A stretch of DNA of 64,000 nucleotides, from positions 1 through 64,000 of the forward strand of contig UQNZ01000003.1 of assembly GCA_900542525.1 (NCBI GenBank), given 5' to 3'. Made by a program: the position numbers and the translations under genes. This stretch comes from an uncultured Eggerthella sp. (GTDB lineage Bacteria; Actinomycetota; Coriobacteriia; Coriobacteriales; Eggerthellaceae). The notes beneath the pieces are model-generated. The model saw only the letters and a program-made list of their open reading frames with translations, was not told the DNA's origin and made no database searches. Below are positions 18,051 to 25,082 of this stretch, in pieces (the first letter of the stretch is position 1; the number at the start of each line of letters is the position of its first letter).

Positions 18051-18500
18051 TTATCGATGGATATTGTGCAGTGCATTACTGAATTCTTCGATATTTTGGA
18101 AGTCTTTGTAAACACTCGCAAAACGAATGTAAGCAACCTCATCAAGATCAGCAAGATACGACAACGTCAGATCGCCAAGTTCTTTAGAAGTGATCTCATT
18201 GCGCGGGCTCGATCTCAACTCACGCTCAATGTTGTCGATGATATCGGAAACCTGCTCTGGTGTGATCGGACGCTTAGCGCATGCGATGAGAATTCCGCGG
18301 AACAATTTATCACGACTGAATGCTTCAGATGAATTATCGCTCTTGATGATAACGAGTGGATTATCGCCAAGTCTCTCATAGGTAGTAAAACGATTGCCGC
18401 ATTCGAGACATTCACGGCGACGCCTGATAGATGCGCCATCATCTGCAGGACGCGAGTCAACAACCTTAGATTCACTATAACCACAAGATGGGCAACGCAT
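18051..18500 (-). CDS. nrdR: Transcriptional repressor of ribonucleotide reductase genes
   Basis: NrdR senses dATP/ATP through an ATP-cone and represses nrd operons. It has 149 residues, the usual length. The N-terminal zinc ribbon has Cys3, Cys6, Cys31 and Cys34, and the ATP-cone spans about 48-138. GGAGC precedes the ATG. An NrdR-box-like palindrome lies 33 bp upstream (18533-18548), suggesting autoregulation. No nrd genes are in the window, so its targets lie elsewhere. dut is 64 bp downstream on the same strand. Confidence 0.96.
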   Translation of the reverse strand: MRCPSCGYSESKVVDSRPADDGASIRRRRECLECGNRFTTYERLGDNPLVIIKSDNSSEAFSRDKLFRGILIACAKRPITPEQVSDIIDNIERELRSSPRNEITSKELGDLTLSYLADLDEVAYIRFASVYKDFQNIEEFSNALHNIHR

Positions 18501-18532
18501 AGGGCTCCTTTGTTCGTTTGAGCACTACACTA

Positions 18533-18548
18533 CCACAAGATGTTGTGT
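18533..18548 (-). promoter_or_regulatory. Candidate NrdR box upstream of nrdR
   Basis: Read on the minus strand the site is ACACAACATCTTGTGG, which agrees at about 13 of 16 positions with the known NrdR consensus (ACACwATATATwGTGT type). NrdR targets usually carry two boxes about three helical turns apart. I do not see a good second one, so this may be a single weak autoregulatory site. Confidence 0.45.
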
Positions 18549-18622
18549 ATTTATAGAGAACACCCCTAAATAAGATGTTCGCTGAGGTTAAAAGGTTGAA
18601 CTGTTCGCAAGAATGATGGGCG

Positions 18623-19030
18623 CTATACCCCGAACACTATCAATAAGAATGCAGTAACGCCCGTTGCTGTGAACCCTTTTGCAAAGGTGATAAGATCGTC
18701 CTTGCGATAGCGATTCGCACTCTTGTGCGCTTGAGACTCTTTGCGAAAGAGATCACGCAAGATCTTATTATGCTTGATACGAACGAATACTTGATTCGGT
18801 AGCGAAAGTGCATCTTCAAACCAGGTGGAATGAACGAGAGATTCACGAGAGACGATCGAGGTCTGATACGTTTCCTTATAAGCATCATCGAAATCGATGA
18901 TGACGGCACGTTCAGGTTTAGCACTGTTCTTCGTACTGAATTGTGGCTTACCGTATACGTCGAATTCTTCGATATCTGCTTCAAGTGCGTTCGAACCAAC
19001 AGTTAAAAATCTCTTATGCGTTTCGTTCAT
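18623..19030 (-). CDS. Small tail-anchored protein divergent from lexA, LexA-controlled
   Basis: This is a 135-residue protein I do not recognise by family. Residues 1-112 are soluble and charged (acidic at 15-55, strongly basic at 84-112). The last 23 residues (113-135) are one hydrophobic segment with no charged tail, predicting a C-terminal membrane anchor with the bulk in the cytoplasm. ATG 19030 is the likely start because GAGGAAGAAG lies just upstream; a longer open frame to 19087 would run through a LexA site. It has a near-consensus promoter (TTGACA-17-TAAAGT) with one LexA box in the spacer and another between the promoter and the gene. Divergent position beside lexA matches yneA in Bacillus and divS in corynebacteria, which are SOS cell-division inhibitors, although no LysM domain is present. 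That role is inferred. Confidence 0.75.
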   Translation of the reverse strand: MNETHKRFLTVGSNALEADIEEFDVYGKPQFSTKNSAKPERAVIIDFDDAYKETYQTSIVSRESLVHSTWFEDALSLPNQVFVRIKHNKILRDLFRKESQAHKSANRYRKDDLITFAKGFTATGVTAFLLIVFGV

Positions 19031-19053
19031 AATTTGCTTCTTCCTCTTGCATA

Positions 19054-19065
19054 GAACCTTTGTTC
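19054..19065. promoter_or_regulatory. LexA box (degenerate), proximal to the small SOS gene
   Basis: GAACCTTTGTTC fits the GAAC-N4-GTTC core of the Gram-positive/actinobacterial SOS box. It lies between the -10 hexamer and the start of the minus-strand gene at 19030, where a bound repressor would block transcription. Confidence 0.65.
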
Positions 19066-19071
19066 GTGTAT

Positions 19072-19100
19072 ACTTTAAATCGAACATCCGTTCTTGTCAA
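19072..19100 (-). promoter_or_regulatory. Promoter of the small SOS gene, overlapping a LexA box
   Basis: On the minus strand there is TTGACA (19095-19100), a 17-bp spacer and TAAAGT (19072-19077). This gives a perfect -35 and a 4/6 -10. The spacer contains the LexA box at 19081-19094, the same arrangement as at recA. Confidence 0.65.
19081..19094. promoter_or_regulatory. LexA box between lexA and the small SOS gene
   Basis: CGAACATCCGTTCT has intact GAAC and GTTC half-sites. It sits in the spacer of the minus-strand promoter and about 43 bp upstream of the lexA ATG, so it may repress both directions. Confidence 0.75.
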
Positions 19101-19108
19101 TGAGAAAA

Positions 19109-19122
19109 CGAACAAATGTTTG
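19109..19122. promoter_or_regulatory. LexA box proximal to lexA
   Basis: CGAACAAATGTTTG is close to the consensus CGAACATATGTTCG. It lies 14 bp upstream of the lexA start codon, just before the ribosome binding site AGGAG, which is suited to autorepression of lexA. Confidence 0.75.
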
Positions 19123-19136
19123 TATAGGAGAAACTA

Positions 19137-19763
19137 ATGGATTCACTCTCCAAAAGACAGCAGCAAATATACGATTTCATCGAGTCATATATCGAGCAAA
19201 AGGGTTTTGGTCCTACCGTACGTGAAATCTGCGAAGCGGTGAACCTCTCCTCCCCTTCCACGGTTCATGTCCATCTCAAAACGCTCGAAGATAAGGGTTA
19301 CATCGTGCGTGATTCATTGAAGTCACGCTCGATCGCGCTTCCCCACAAAGAAGAGGCCCAAGCTCATGGCTCTGCAGCATACGAGAATTCGATCTCACTC
19401 CCAGTGGTAGGTCGCGTTGCTGCTGGTGAGCCCATTCTCGCTGAACAGAATATCGAGAATACACTTACGCTTCCCACTGAATTGGTGGGCGATTCTGCCT
19501 CGTTCATCCTCTCCGTGCATGGGGATTCCATGATCGAAGTAGGCATCAACGATGGCGATTATGTGGTCGTTAAAGAGCAGCAAGTAGCGAATAACGGCGA
19601 GATCATTGTGGCGCTCATTGAAGACGGCGCTACTGTGAAGCGCTTCTATAAAGAAGCTGATCACATTCGCCTTCAGCCTGAGAACTCTTCTATGGAGCCC
19701 ATCATCGTGCGTGATTGCGCGATCGTTGGCAAGGTTGTTGCCGTCATGCGCCGTGTGTACTAA
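19137..19763 (+). CDS. lexA: SOS regulator LexA
   Basis: LexA represses the SOS regulon and is inactivated by RecA-stimulated self-cleavage. It has 208 residues. The N-terminal winged helix (about 1-67) contains VREICEAVNLSSPSTVHVHLKTL. The cleavage site is Ala96-Gly97 in GRVAAGEP, and the catalytic dyad is Ser131 (HGDSM) and Lys168 (ATVKRF), 37 residues apart as in E. coli. AGGAG is placed before the ATG. It is divergent from a small membrane protein and convergent with hflX, whose stop codon is only 12 bp away. Confidence 0.98.
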   Translation: MDSLSKRQQQIYDFIESYIEQKGFGPTVREICEAVNLSSPSTVHVHLKTLEDKGYIVRDSLKSRSIALPHKEEAQAHGSAAYENSISLPVVGRVAAGEPILAEQNIENTLTLPTELVGDSASFILSVHGDSMIEVGINDGDYVVVKEQQVANNGEIIVALIEDGATVKRFYKEADHIRLQPENSSMEPIIVRDCAIVGKVVAVMRRVY

Positions 19764-19775
19764 TACCGTTCAAGA

Positions 19776-21074
19776 TTACTCTTTGCCTATACGATAGCTA
19801 TCGAACTGCGCCGAGAGCTCCGGAGAAACGCGCAGACTCATACGAGTGCCTTCCTCTGTGTATTCTTCTGAAAGAATAGAGCAACGCTTATGCGCAAGAG
19901 ACACGAGTTCGCCTTTTGTAAAGGGAATCAGCACCTCCATCAGAACCTGATGCGCTTCGGCGGCAAGTCCGATGCGCTTGAGAAGCTCGTCGATACCTTC
20001 ACCAGTAAGCGTGGAAGTGAATATCACATGAGGAAAACGTGCTCGATATGCGCTCAATTGCTCTTCATCAAGTAAGTCGATCTTATTGAATACCTCGATG
20101 CGTGATATCTCATCTGCGTCAATCTGAGCAAGAACCTCATTTACTGTATCTATCTGCTCCTTGAAATTAGGGTCAGAAGCATCAACGATGTGGAGGATGA
20201 GGTCTGCCCCGCTGATCTCATCGAGGGTTGATTTGAACGCCTCTACGAGCGTGGTGGGAAGCTTTTGAATGAATCCAACCGTGTCGGTTAGCGTTAGTTC
20301 GCGCCCGTCAGGAATCACCAGCTTTCGAGTAGTTGAATCAAGTGTAGCGAAGAGTTTGTCATAGCTTAAGACTTCTGCGCCCGTGATGGTGTTCAATAAG
20401 CTCGATTTTCCCGCATTCGTATAACCAGCTAAGGCAACTTTGAAGATCCCTGAATGATAACGCTGCTTGCGTTGCAACGTGCGCGTTTTGGAAATATCGG
20501 CAAGCTCTCGCTTGATCGAAGTAATACGTTTACGCACCATACGACGATCGACCTCAAGCTGGCTTTCACCCTCGCCGAAACGCGATCCAACACCACCACC
20601 CATTCGGTTCGATGCAAGATGCGCCCACATGCCGCGCAAACGCGGCAGCAAGTATTCGTTTTGAGCAAGCCGCACCTGAAGACGCCCTTCCCTACTCGTA
20701 GCATGAAGAGCAAAAATATCTAAGATGAGCGCGGTACGGTCGATGATCTTGATGTCCTTGCCTACCTGCTTCTCGAGATTAGATTGCTGTGAAGGAGTGA
20801 GCTCATCATCGAAGATGACCAGATCGGCTGCATACGTCCGACACAGCTGCGCTACCTCATCCACTTTTCCTGATCCGATGAAGGTGCGTGGATTAGGAGA
20901 TTCAAGGCGCTGGAATGTTGTTGCTACCACATCTGCTCCAGCTGTTTGTGCGAGTCGCCCTAATTCTGCAAGCGAAGACTCGGTTGGCCATTGTTGATGA
21001 GGGCGTTTAACACCCACCAGTACGGCACGTTCCGCATATTCTTGAGGGATCTTTTTCACATGAAGCTTTGCCAA
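19776..21074 (-). CDS. hflX: GTPase HflX
   Basis: HflX is a ribosome-associated GTPase that splits stalled or heat-damaged 70S ribosomes. It has 432 residues, with an N-terminal HflX domain (about 15-190) followed by the G domain with G1 GYTNAGKSSLLN, G3 DTVGFIQKLP and the NKID-type G4 FNKIDLL. The first in-frame start is TTG at 21074, with AAGGAG 12 bp upstream; no ATG fits the conserved N-terminus. It follows miaA by 38 bp, the classic miaA-hflX neighbourhood (hfq is absent here). Confidence 0.95.
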   Translation of the reverse strand: MAKLHVKKIPQEYAERAVLVGVKRPHQQWPTESSLAELGRLAQTAGADVVATTFQRLESPNPRTFIGSGKVDEVAQLCRTYAADLVIFDDELTPSQQSNLEKQVGKDIKIIDRTALILDIFALHATSREGRLQVRLAQNEYLLPRLRGMWAHLASNRMGGGVGSRFGEGESQLEVDRRMVRKRITSIKRELADISKTRTLQRKQRYHSGIFKVALAGYTNAGKSSLLNTITGAEVLSYDKLFATLDSTTRKLVIPDGRELTLTDTVGFIQKLPTTLVEAFKSTLDEISGADLILHIVDASDPNFKEQIDTVNEVLAQIDADEISRIEVFNKIDLLDEEQLSAYRARFPHVIFTSTLTGEGIDELLKRIGLAAEAHQVLMEVLIPFTKGELVSLAHKRCSILSEEYTEEGTRMSLRVSPELSAQFDSYRIGKE

Positions 21075-21112
21075 AGCAGATGGATTCTCCTTAGGTGGTT
21101 TTGCATTACATT

Positions 21113-22123
21113 CTAACGTACGAGCAACTTTGATGATTCGTGCCGGTAGCGCTCGCAGATGATCTCGGTCATCTGATCTACAGAAAGATCGTCTGCATCT
21201 AGGGGAATTAGGCGTTTATCGCGCCGAAACCACGAACGCTGTCGTTTAGCATAGCGTCTCGTAGCGGTCTTGATCTGACGAAATGCCTCATCAAGCGAGA
21301 TCCTTCCCTGCTCATAAGCGATGATCTCCTTATACCCGATAGCCTTAGGGGCAGTGAGCGCCTCCTCAAAACCGTGAGCCATGAGCGCTTCAACCTCCTC
21401 AACAAGTCCTTCTTCACGCATCATATCTACACGAGCATTGATGCGTTCAGCAAGGATGAGCGGGTCGACCTTAAGGAAGAACCGTATGGAAGGTACTACT
21501 TCAGGAAGCGATTTGATGTTCTTTACCTGGTCGGCGTATGAAACACCTTCCTCGAACATTTCAAGCGCACGGATCACTCGCTTGAAGTTGTTCGGATGGA
21601 TAAGTGCGGCAGCAGCAGGATCCTTATCGTTTAACACCTTCCACAAGGCTTCGTTTCCCTGCTGAGCTTGAAGATCTTCATAATAAGCACGCAGTGGATT
21701 GTCATCTTGCTCGCCATCTGGAAAACGCATGTCCTCGAGTGCAGCCTGGACATAGAAGCCTGTACCACCTGAAAGAACAGGAACCTTATCGCGCGTGGCG
21801 ATATCTCTGAATGCTGCACGTGCCTGATCTTGAAACTGTTGTGCCGAATAGGACTGGCCTGGATCAACGATGTCGAGTAAATGATGCTTTACCAAACGCT
21901 CTTCAGGCTTGAGTTTTGCAGTGCCAATATCCATAAAGCGATATATCTGCATGGAATCTGCACTTACCACTTCCCCATCAAGTTCAAGAGCTACTGACTG
22001 AGCAAGCGCTGACTTACCTGATGCAGTGGGTCCAACGATCGAAACAACGAGCACTTCACTCTCATTTTCCGCTTGAAATCCAGAAGATGCACTTTGAAGA
22101 GGATGCTGAAGAGAACGGTTCAT
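21113..22123 (-). CDS. miaA: tRNA dimethylallyltransferase
   Basis: MiaA adds the isopentenyl group to A37 of tRNAs reading UNN codons, making the substrate of MiaB encoded just upstream. It has 336 residues from ATG 22123. The P-loop GPTASGKSAL is at about 30-39, then VVSADSMQIY and DIGTAK. The ATG lies 2 bp beyond the miaB stop, consistent with reinitiation. A longer form starting at ATG 22168 would overlap miaB by 41 bp and add 15 poorly conserved-looking residues. Neither start has a strong ribosome binding site. Confidence 0.95.
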   Translation of the reverse strand: MNRSLQHPLQSASSGFQAENESEVLVVSIVGPTASGKSALAQSVALELDGEVVSADSMQIYRFMDIGTAKLKPEERLVKHHLLDIVDPGQSYSAQQFQDQARAAFRDIATRDKVPVLSGGTGFYVQAALEDMRFPDGEQDDNPLRAYYEDLQAQQGNEALWKVLNDKDPAAAALIHPNNFKRVIRALEMFEEGVSYADQVKNIKSLPEVVPSIRFFLKVDPLILAERINARVDMMREEGLVEEVEALMAHGFEEALTAPKAIGYKEIIAYEQGRISLDEAFRQIKTATRRYAKRQRSWFRRDKRLIPLDADDLSVDQMTEIICERYRHESSKLLVR

Positions 22124-22127
22124 GGTA

Positions 22128-23492
22128 TTAAGCGAGATGGCCTTTGAGATACCATGTTCGAGCTTCATCGATCTTTACCGGTACGATCGTGCCCAAGAGG
22201 TGTTCAAGCTTGACTCCTGAAGGAAGCGGAGCGTGAACCGTCTGATTCTTAGGGCTCTTTCCTGCAAGAATGGATGAATCGCGCTTTGAAGTACCTTCGA
22301 TCAAGACAGGAACAGTAGTTCCAAGGTCTACCTGATTGGCACTAAAGGCACCTTGCTGCACGAGTGCAACCAAACGATCGAAACGATCCTGGATCTCTTC
22401 ATGCGTAGAGGTTGGTGAAAGCTCAGCTGCAGGCGTCCCTTCGCGTGGAGAATAGAGGAACGTGAACACTTGATGATAGCCAACCTGCTCGACGAGGTCG
22501 TAGGTGTCGAGAAAGTCTTGTTCAGTCTCTCCCGGGAATCCAATGATGACATCGGTCGAAAGCGCGATATCGGGACGCGCAAGTCGCAATTTGTCGATGA
22601 TCTCGAGATAGCGCTCGCGTGTATAGCGACGATTCATCTCATGGAGAACTGCGTTCGATCCCGACTGAACAGGAAGATGGAGTGCAGGCATGAGATTAGG
22701 AAGTTCGCCGAACAAGGCGATCACTTCATCGGTCAAGTCTTTCGGATGTGATGTAGCAAAACGCAAACGCTCGATGCCCGTATCCGAAACGCGTTTAAGA
22801 AGTTCGCCAAATTGTGGTGAACCATAAAGATCACGCCCGTAAGAATTCACATTCTGCCCCAGCAGCGTGATCTCCTTTACGCCTTCACTAACGAGCGATT
22901 GCGCTTCCGCAATGATGTCTTCGATCGTACGAGATTTCTCACGTCCGCGCACATAAGGGACGATGCAATAGGTGCAGAAATTATTGCATCCAATAGAAAT
23001 TGGAAGCCATGCTGACCAGGGAACTTCACGGCTCGTGGGCAAACAGGTAGGAAATTCATCGGCCGCATCGAGCACCTCAACGGCAGCTGCGTTACCAGCG
23101 ATCGCTTGTTTGAGCAACGAAGGAACGCTTGAGAGGTTGAAGGTGCCGAACACCGCGCTTACGTGAGGCAACTCTTCGATCAGGTGCTCACCCTCATGCT
23201 GCCCGATGCAACCTCCAACGCACACGATACGCTCTTCAAGGCTGGAATGAGCAGGAAGCGGAATGTTCTTAAGAGAAGCGACTTGGCCTTTGAGGCGCGT
23301 TTCTGCTGCAGCACGCACGCAGCATGTCATATAAACAACGATCTCGGACTCTTCGACCGAATCGACGCGCTTCGCACCTTCAGCCTCGAGCATGCCAACG
23401 ATGCGCTCTGAATCGTGCTTATTCATCTGACACCCGAAGGTGATCACATGAAAGGTGCGGTTTTGAAGTGGGGTTGAAACAACAGGAGTCAT
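22128..23492 (-). CDS. miaB: tRNA-2-methylthio-N6-dimethylallyladenosine synthase
   Basis: This radical-SAM methylthiotransferase converts i6A37 to ms2i6A37. It has 454 residues from ATG 23492. The N-terminal UPF0004 domain has its three cluster cysteines (TFGCQMN, TCCVR, GGCIGQ). The radical-SAM motif is CNNFCTYC in the middle, and a TRAM domain lies at the C-terminus. I chose ATG 23492 because AGGGAAGG lies just upstream; the open frame extends 22 codons further without another good site. It sits between spoVS and miaA in one probable transcript. Confidence 0.96.
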   Translation of the reverse strand: MTPVVSTPLQNRTFHVITFGCQMNKHDSERIVGMLEAEGAKRVDSVEESEIVVYMTCCVRAAAETRLKGQVASLKNIPLPAHSSLEERIVCVGGCIGQHEGEHLIEELPHVSAVFGTFNLSSVPSLLKQAIAGNAAAVEVLDAADEFPTCLPTSREVPWSAWLPISIGCNNFCTYCIVPYVRGREKSRTIEDIIAEAQSLVSEGVKEITLLGQNVNSYGRDLYGSPQFGELLKRVSDTGIERLRFATSHPKDLTDEVIALFGELPNLMPALHLPVQSGSNAVLHEMNRRYTRERYLEIIDKLRLARPDIALSTDVIIGFPGETEQDFLDTYDLVEQVGYHQVFTFLYSPREGTPAAELSPTSTHEEIQDRFDRLVALVQQGAFSANQVDLGTTVPVLIEGTSKRDSSILAGKSPKNQTVHAPLPSGVKLEHLLGTIVPVKIDEARTWYLKGHLA

Positions 23493-23511
23493 AAAGACCT
23501 TCCCTGTAAAC

Positions 23512-23817
23512 TTAGCGAGGAACGACGCTGAATCTGATCGCTGTGCGATACTCGCCATCGATCACGATGTCGGCAAAAGAAGGGATGCATACGATATCGA
23601 TACCAACAGGAGAAAGAAAACCTCGCGAGATCGCGATCGCTTTCACGGCCTGATTGACCGCCCCTGCACCAACCGATTGGATCTCTACGGGAACGCCATC
23701 TTTGATCATACCCGCTACAGCACCCGCAACAGAGGCAGGAGACGATTTCGAAGAAACCTTTAGACAATGAATCTCGGATGATTGTGGAGCTGTCTCTTGT
23801 GAATTCGATTGAGGCAT
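23512..23817 (-). CDS. SpoVS-like protein
   Basis: This 101-residue protein clearly belongs to the stage V sporulation protein S family (Alba-like fold). It shares the core LKVSSKSSPASVAGAVAG, the IQSVGAGAVNQAVKAIAIS stretch and the C-terminal FADIVIDGEYRTAIRF. In Bacillus SpoVS influences division and sporulation; homologues are common in non-sporulating bacteria, where it is thought to bind nucleic acid. The N-terminus is about 15 residues longer than the Bacillus protein. GGAAAG is 8 bp before the ATG. It leads a likely operon with miaB, miaA and hflX, as in clostridia where it neighbours rny or miaB. Confidence 0.88.
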   Translation of the reverse strand: MPQSNSQETAPQSSEIHCLKVSSKSSPASVAGAVAGMIKDGVPVEIQSVGAGAVNQAVKAIAISRGFLSPVGIDIVCIPSFADIVIDGEYRTAIRFSVVPR

Positions 23818-23936
23818 CGGTCGATCTTTCCAAGTTTGTAGTACATCTAAACTGCTTTTATAGTGTGTGTTTATGATATTTTACCGATTCATAGAACATT
23901 ACGCAATCCTCGGCAAATCCAGGGTACGAAACAGGG

Positions 23937-25052
23937 TTAGTGCTCAGTTTCGAACGGAATGGTAATAGTGACCTTATCTGATCCTGTACGAATCTTCACT
24001 TTGTCAGAACGCTTAAGGTAATAATGTTCTGCTAAAGCATCAAAAGCCTTCTCAAGAGCCTTCTCAAAAGCCTTATGGTCTTCTGGTGAAAGCTTAAGTT
24101 TGCGCTGTTCAGCATAGAGGCTCTTAGATGAACCACCTTCGGCAGTAGAGCATTGAGACCCGGAGACTTTCGCGTTCCGCTCTCCTTCAAAGGACAACTG
24201 TTCGATAAAAGGTTCGAGTGGAGCGATCTGATCATCGAGAATGCGTCTGGCACTACGCGAGGAAAGAGGCAATCCGATTTCAGCCGCACGTTCGCTGAAA
24301 GTGTCAGGATCGAAGACGTACTTCAGGTAATTGAGTACGGTTTCTCGTTCAGGATGAAGATCCCTCGAACTTGCCCCGTCTTCGTTCTCCCGCGCAGACG
24401 GGTCGTAGTGAGAAAGAGTCGCCGCGATCTCCACAGGGCTTCCAAGGAAGATATCGAGGCTCCCTTGGGAATCGAGAGCAAATTCCATTACGATGCGCGC
24501 GATATTACGCGGACCACGCATGATCTGCTCTCCCCTCTCATTGATATGGATATAGGGAAGAGAAGACTGGTCGATGCGTTCAGACAGATGAGCTGTGAGC
24601 GCATGAAGACCAAGGGAAGTACCTGCATCACGCTCGGAAAAGAGAACAGAAGCTTCGTCAACGTTTTCCTTGATGGAATACAGGGCCATGCCGCGGCCGT
24701 GCACGCCCCAACGATCTTCATGGAACGTATCGAGCTTCGAGGTGACAAAGGGTTCGAAAACCGTGTCGTGCAAGTGCTCTGGAATACCCGATCCGTCATC
24801 AAGGACCGTAAGATAGCGGCATCCTTGCTCTTTCCAGCTTGCGATGAAGATAGCGCTCGCGTTCGCATCACGCGAATTGCGAAGCAACTCGAGCACCACA
24901 TCTTCAAAACAGGTGATATCCTGCTTAGCTTGACGACGTTGCGCTTCTTTGGCGCGTAAACGAACGAAGCCATCTCCGAGATTCTCTTGAACCCGGAGAT
25001 AGCTTTCGCCCGTGATATCTTCTATGAATGATGAAAGATCATCAGTGCTCAT
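23937..25052 (-). CDS. GHKL-type ATPase, function unknown
   Basis: This 371-residue protein is an N-terminal histidine-kinase-like ATPase domain without a dimerisation/phosphoacceptor domain, sensor or receiver. The N box ELLRNSRDA is at 55-63 and the G1 box DDGSGIP at 85-91. A kinase-type F box FEPFVTSK is at 99-106 and the G2 box GVHGRGMAL at 116-124. The N box and G1 resemble MutL/Hsp90 as much as kinases. The remaining about 240 residues are unfamiliar, with a charged, possibly disordered stretch near 280-310. It lies 31 bp upstream of the end of rny's reading direction and 119 bp from spoVS, within RNA-maintenance genes. It could be a chaperone-like or regulatory ATPase; I do not assign a function. 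Confidence 0.75.
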   Translation of the reverse strand: MSTDDLSSFIEDITGESYLRVQENLGDGFVRLRAKEAQRRQAKQDITCFEDVVLELLRNSRDANASAIFIASWKEQGCRYLTVLDDGSGIPEHLHDTVFEPFVTSKLDTFHEDRWGVHGRGMALYSIKENVDEASVLFSERDAGTSLGLHALTAHLSERIDQSSLPYIHINERGEQIMRGPRNIARIVMEFALDSQGSLDIFLGSPVEIAATLSHYDPSARENEDGASSRDLHPERETVLNYLKYVFDPDTFSERAAEIGLPLSSRSARRILDDQIAPLEPFIEQLSFEGERNAKVSGSQCSTAEGGSSKSLYAEQRKLKLSPEDHKAFEKALEKAFDALAEHYYLKRSDKVKIRTGSDKVTITIPFETEH

Positions 25053-25082
25053 GGCTACTACCGAAAGCGCTCTGCAAAAGTT

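Noticed and set aside
19031..19087. N-terminal extension of the small SOS gene to 19087
   Set aside because: The extra codons cross a LexA box and the -10 region. ATG 19030 has a good ribosome binding site.
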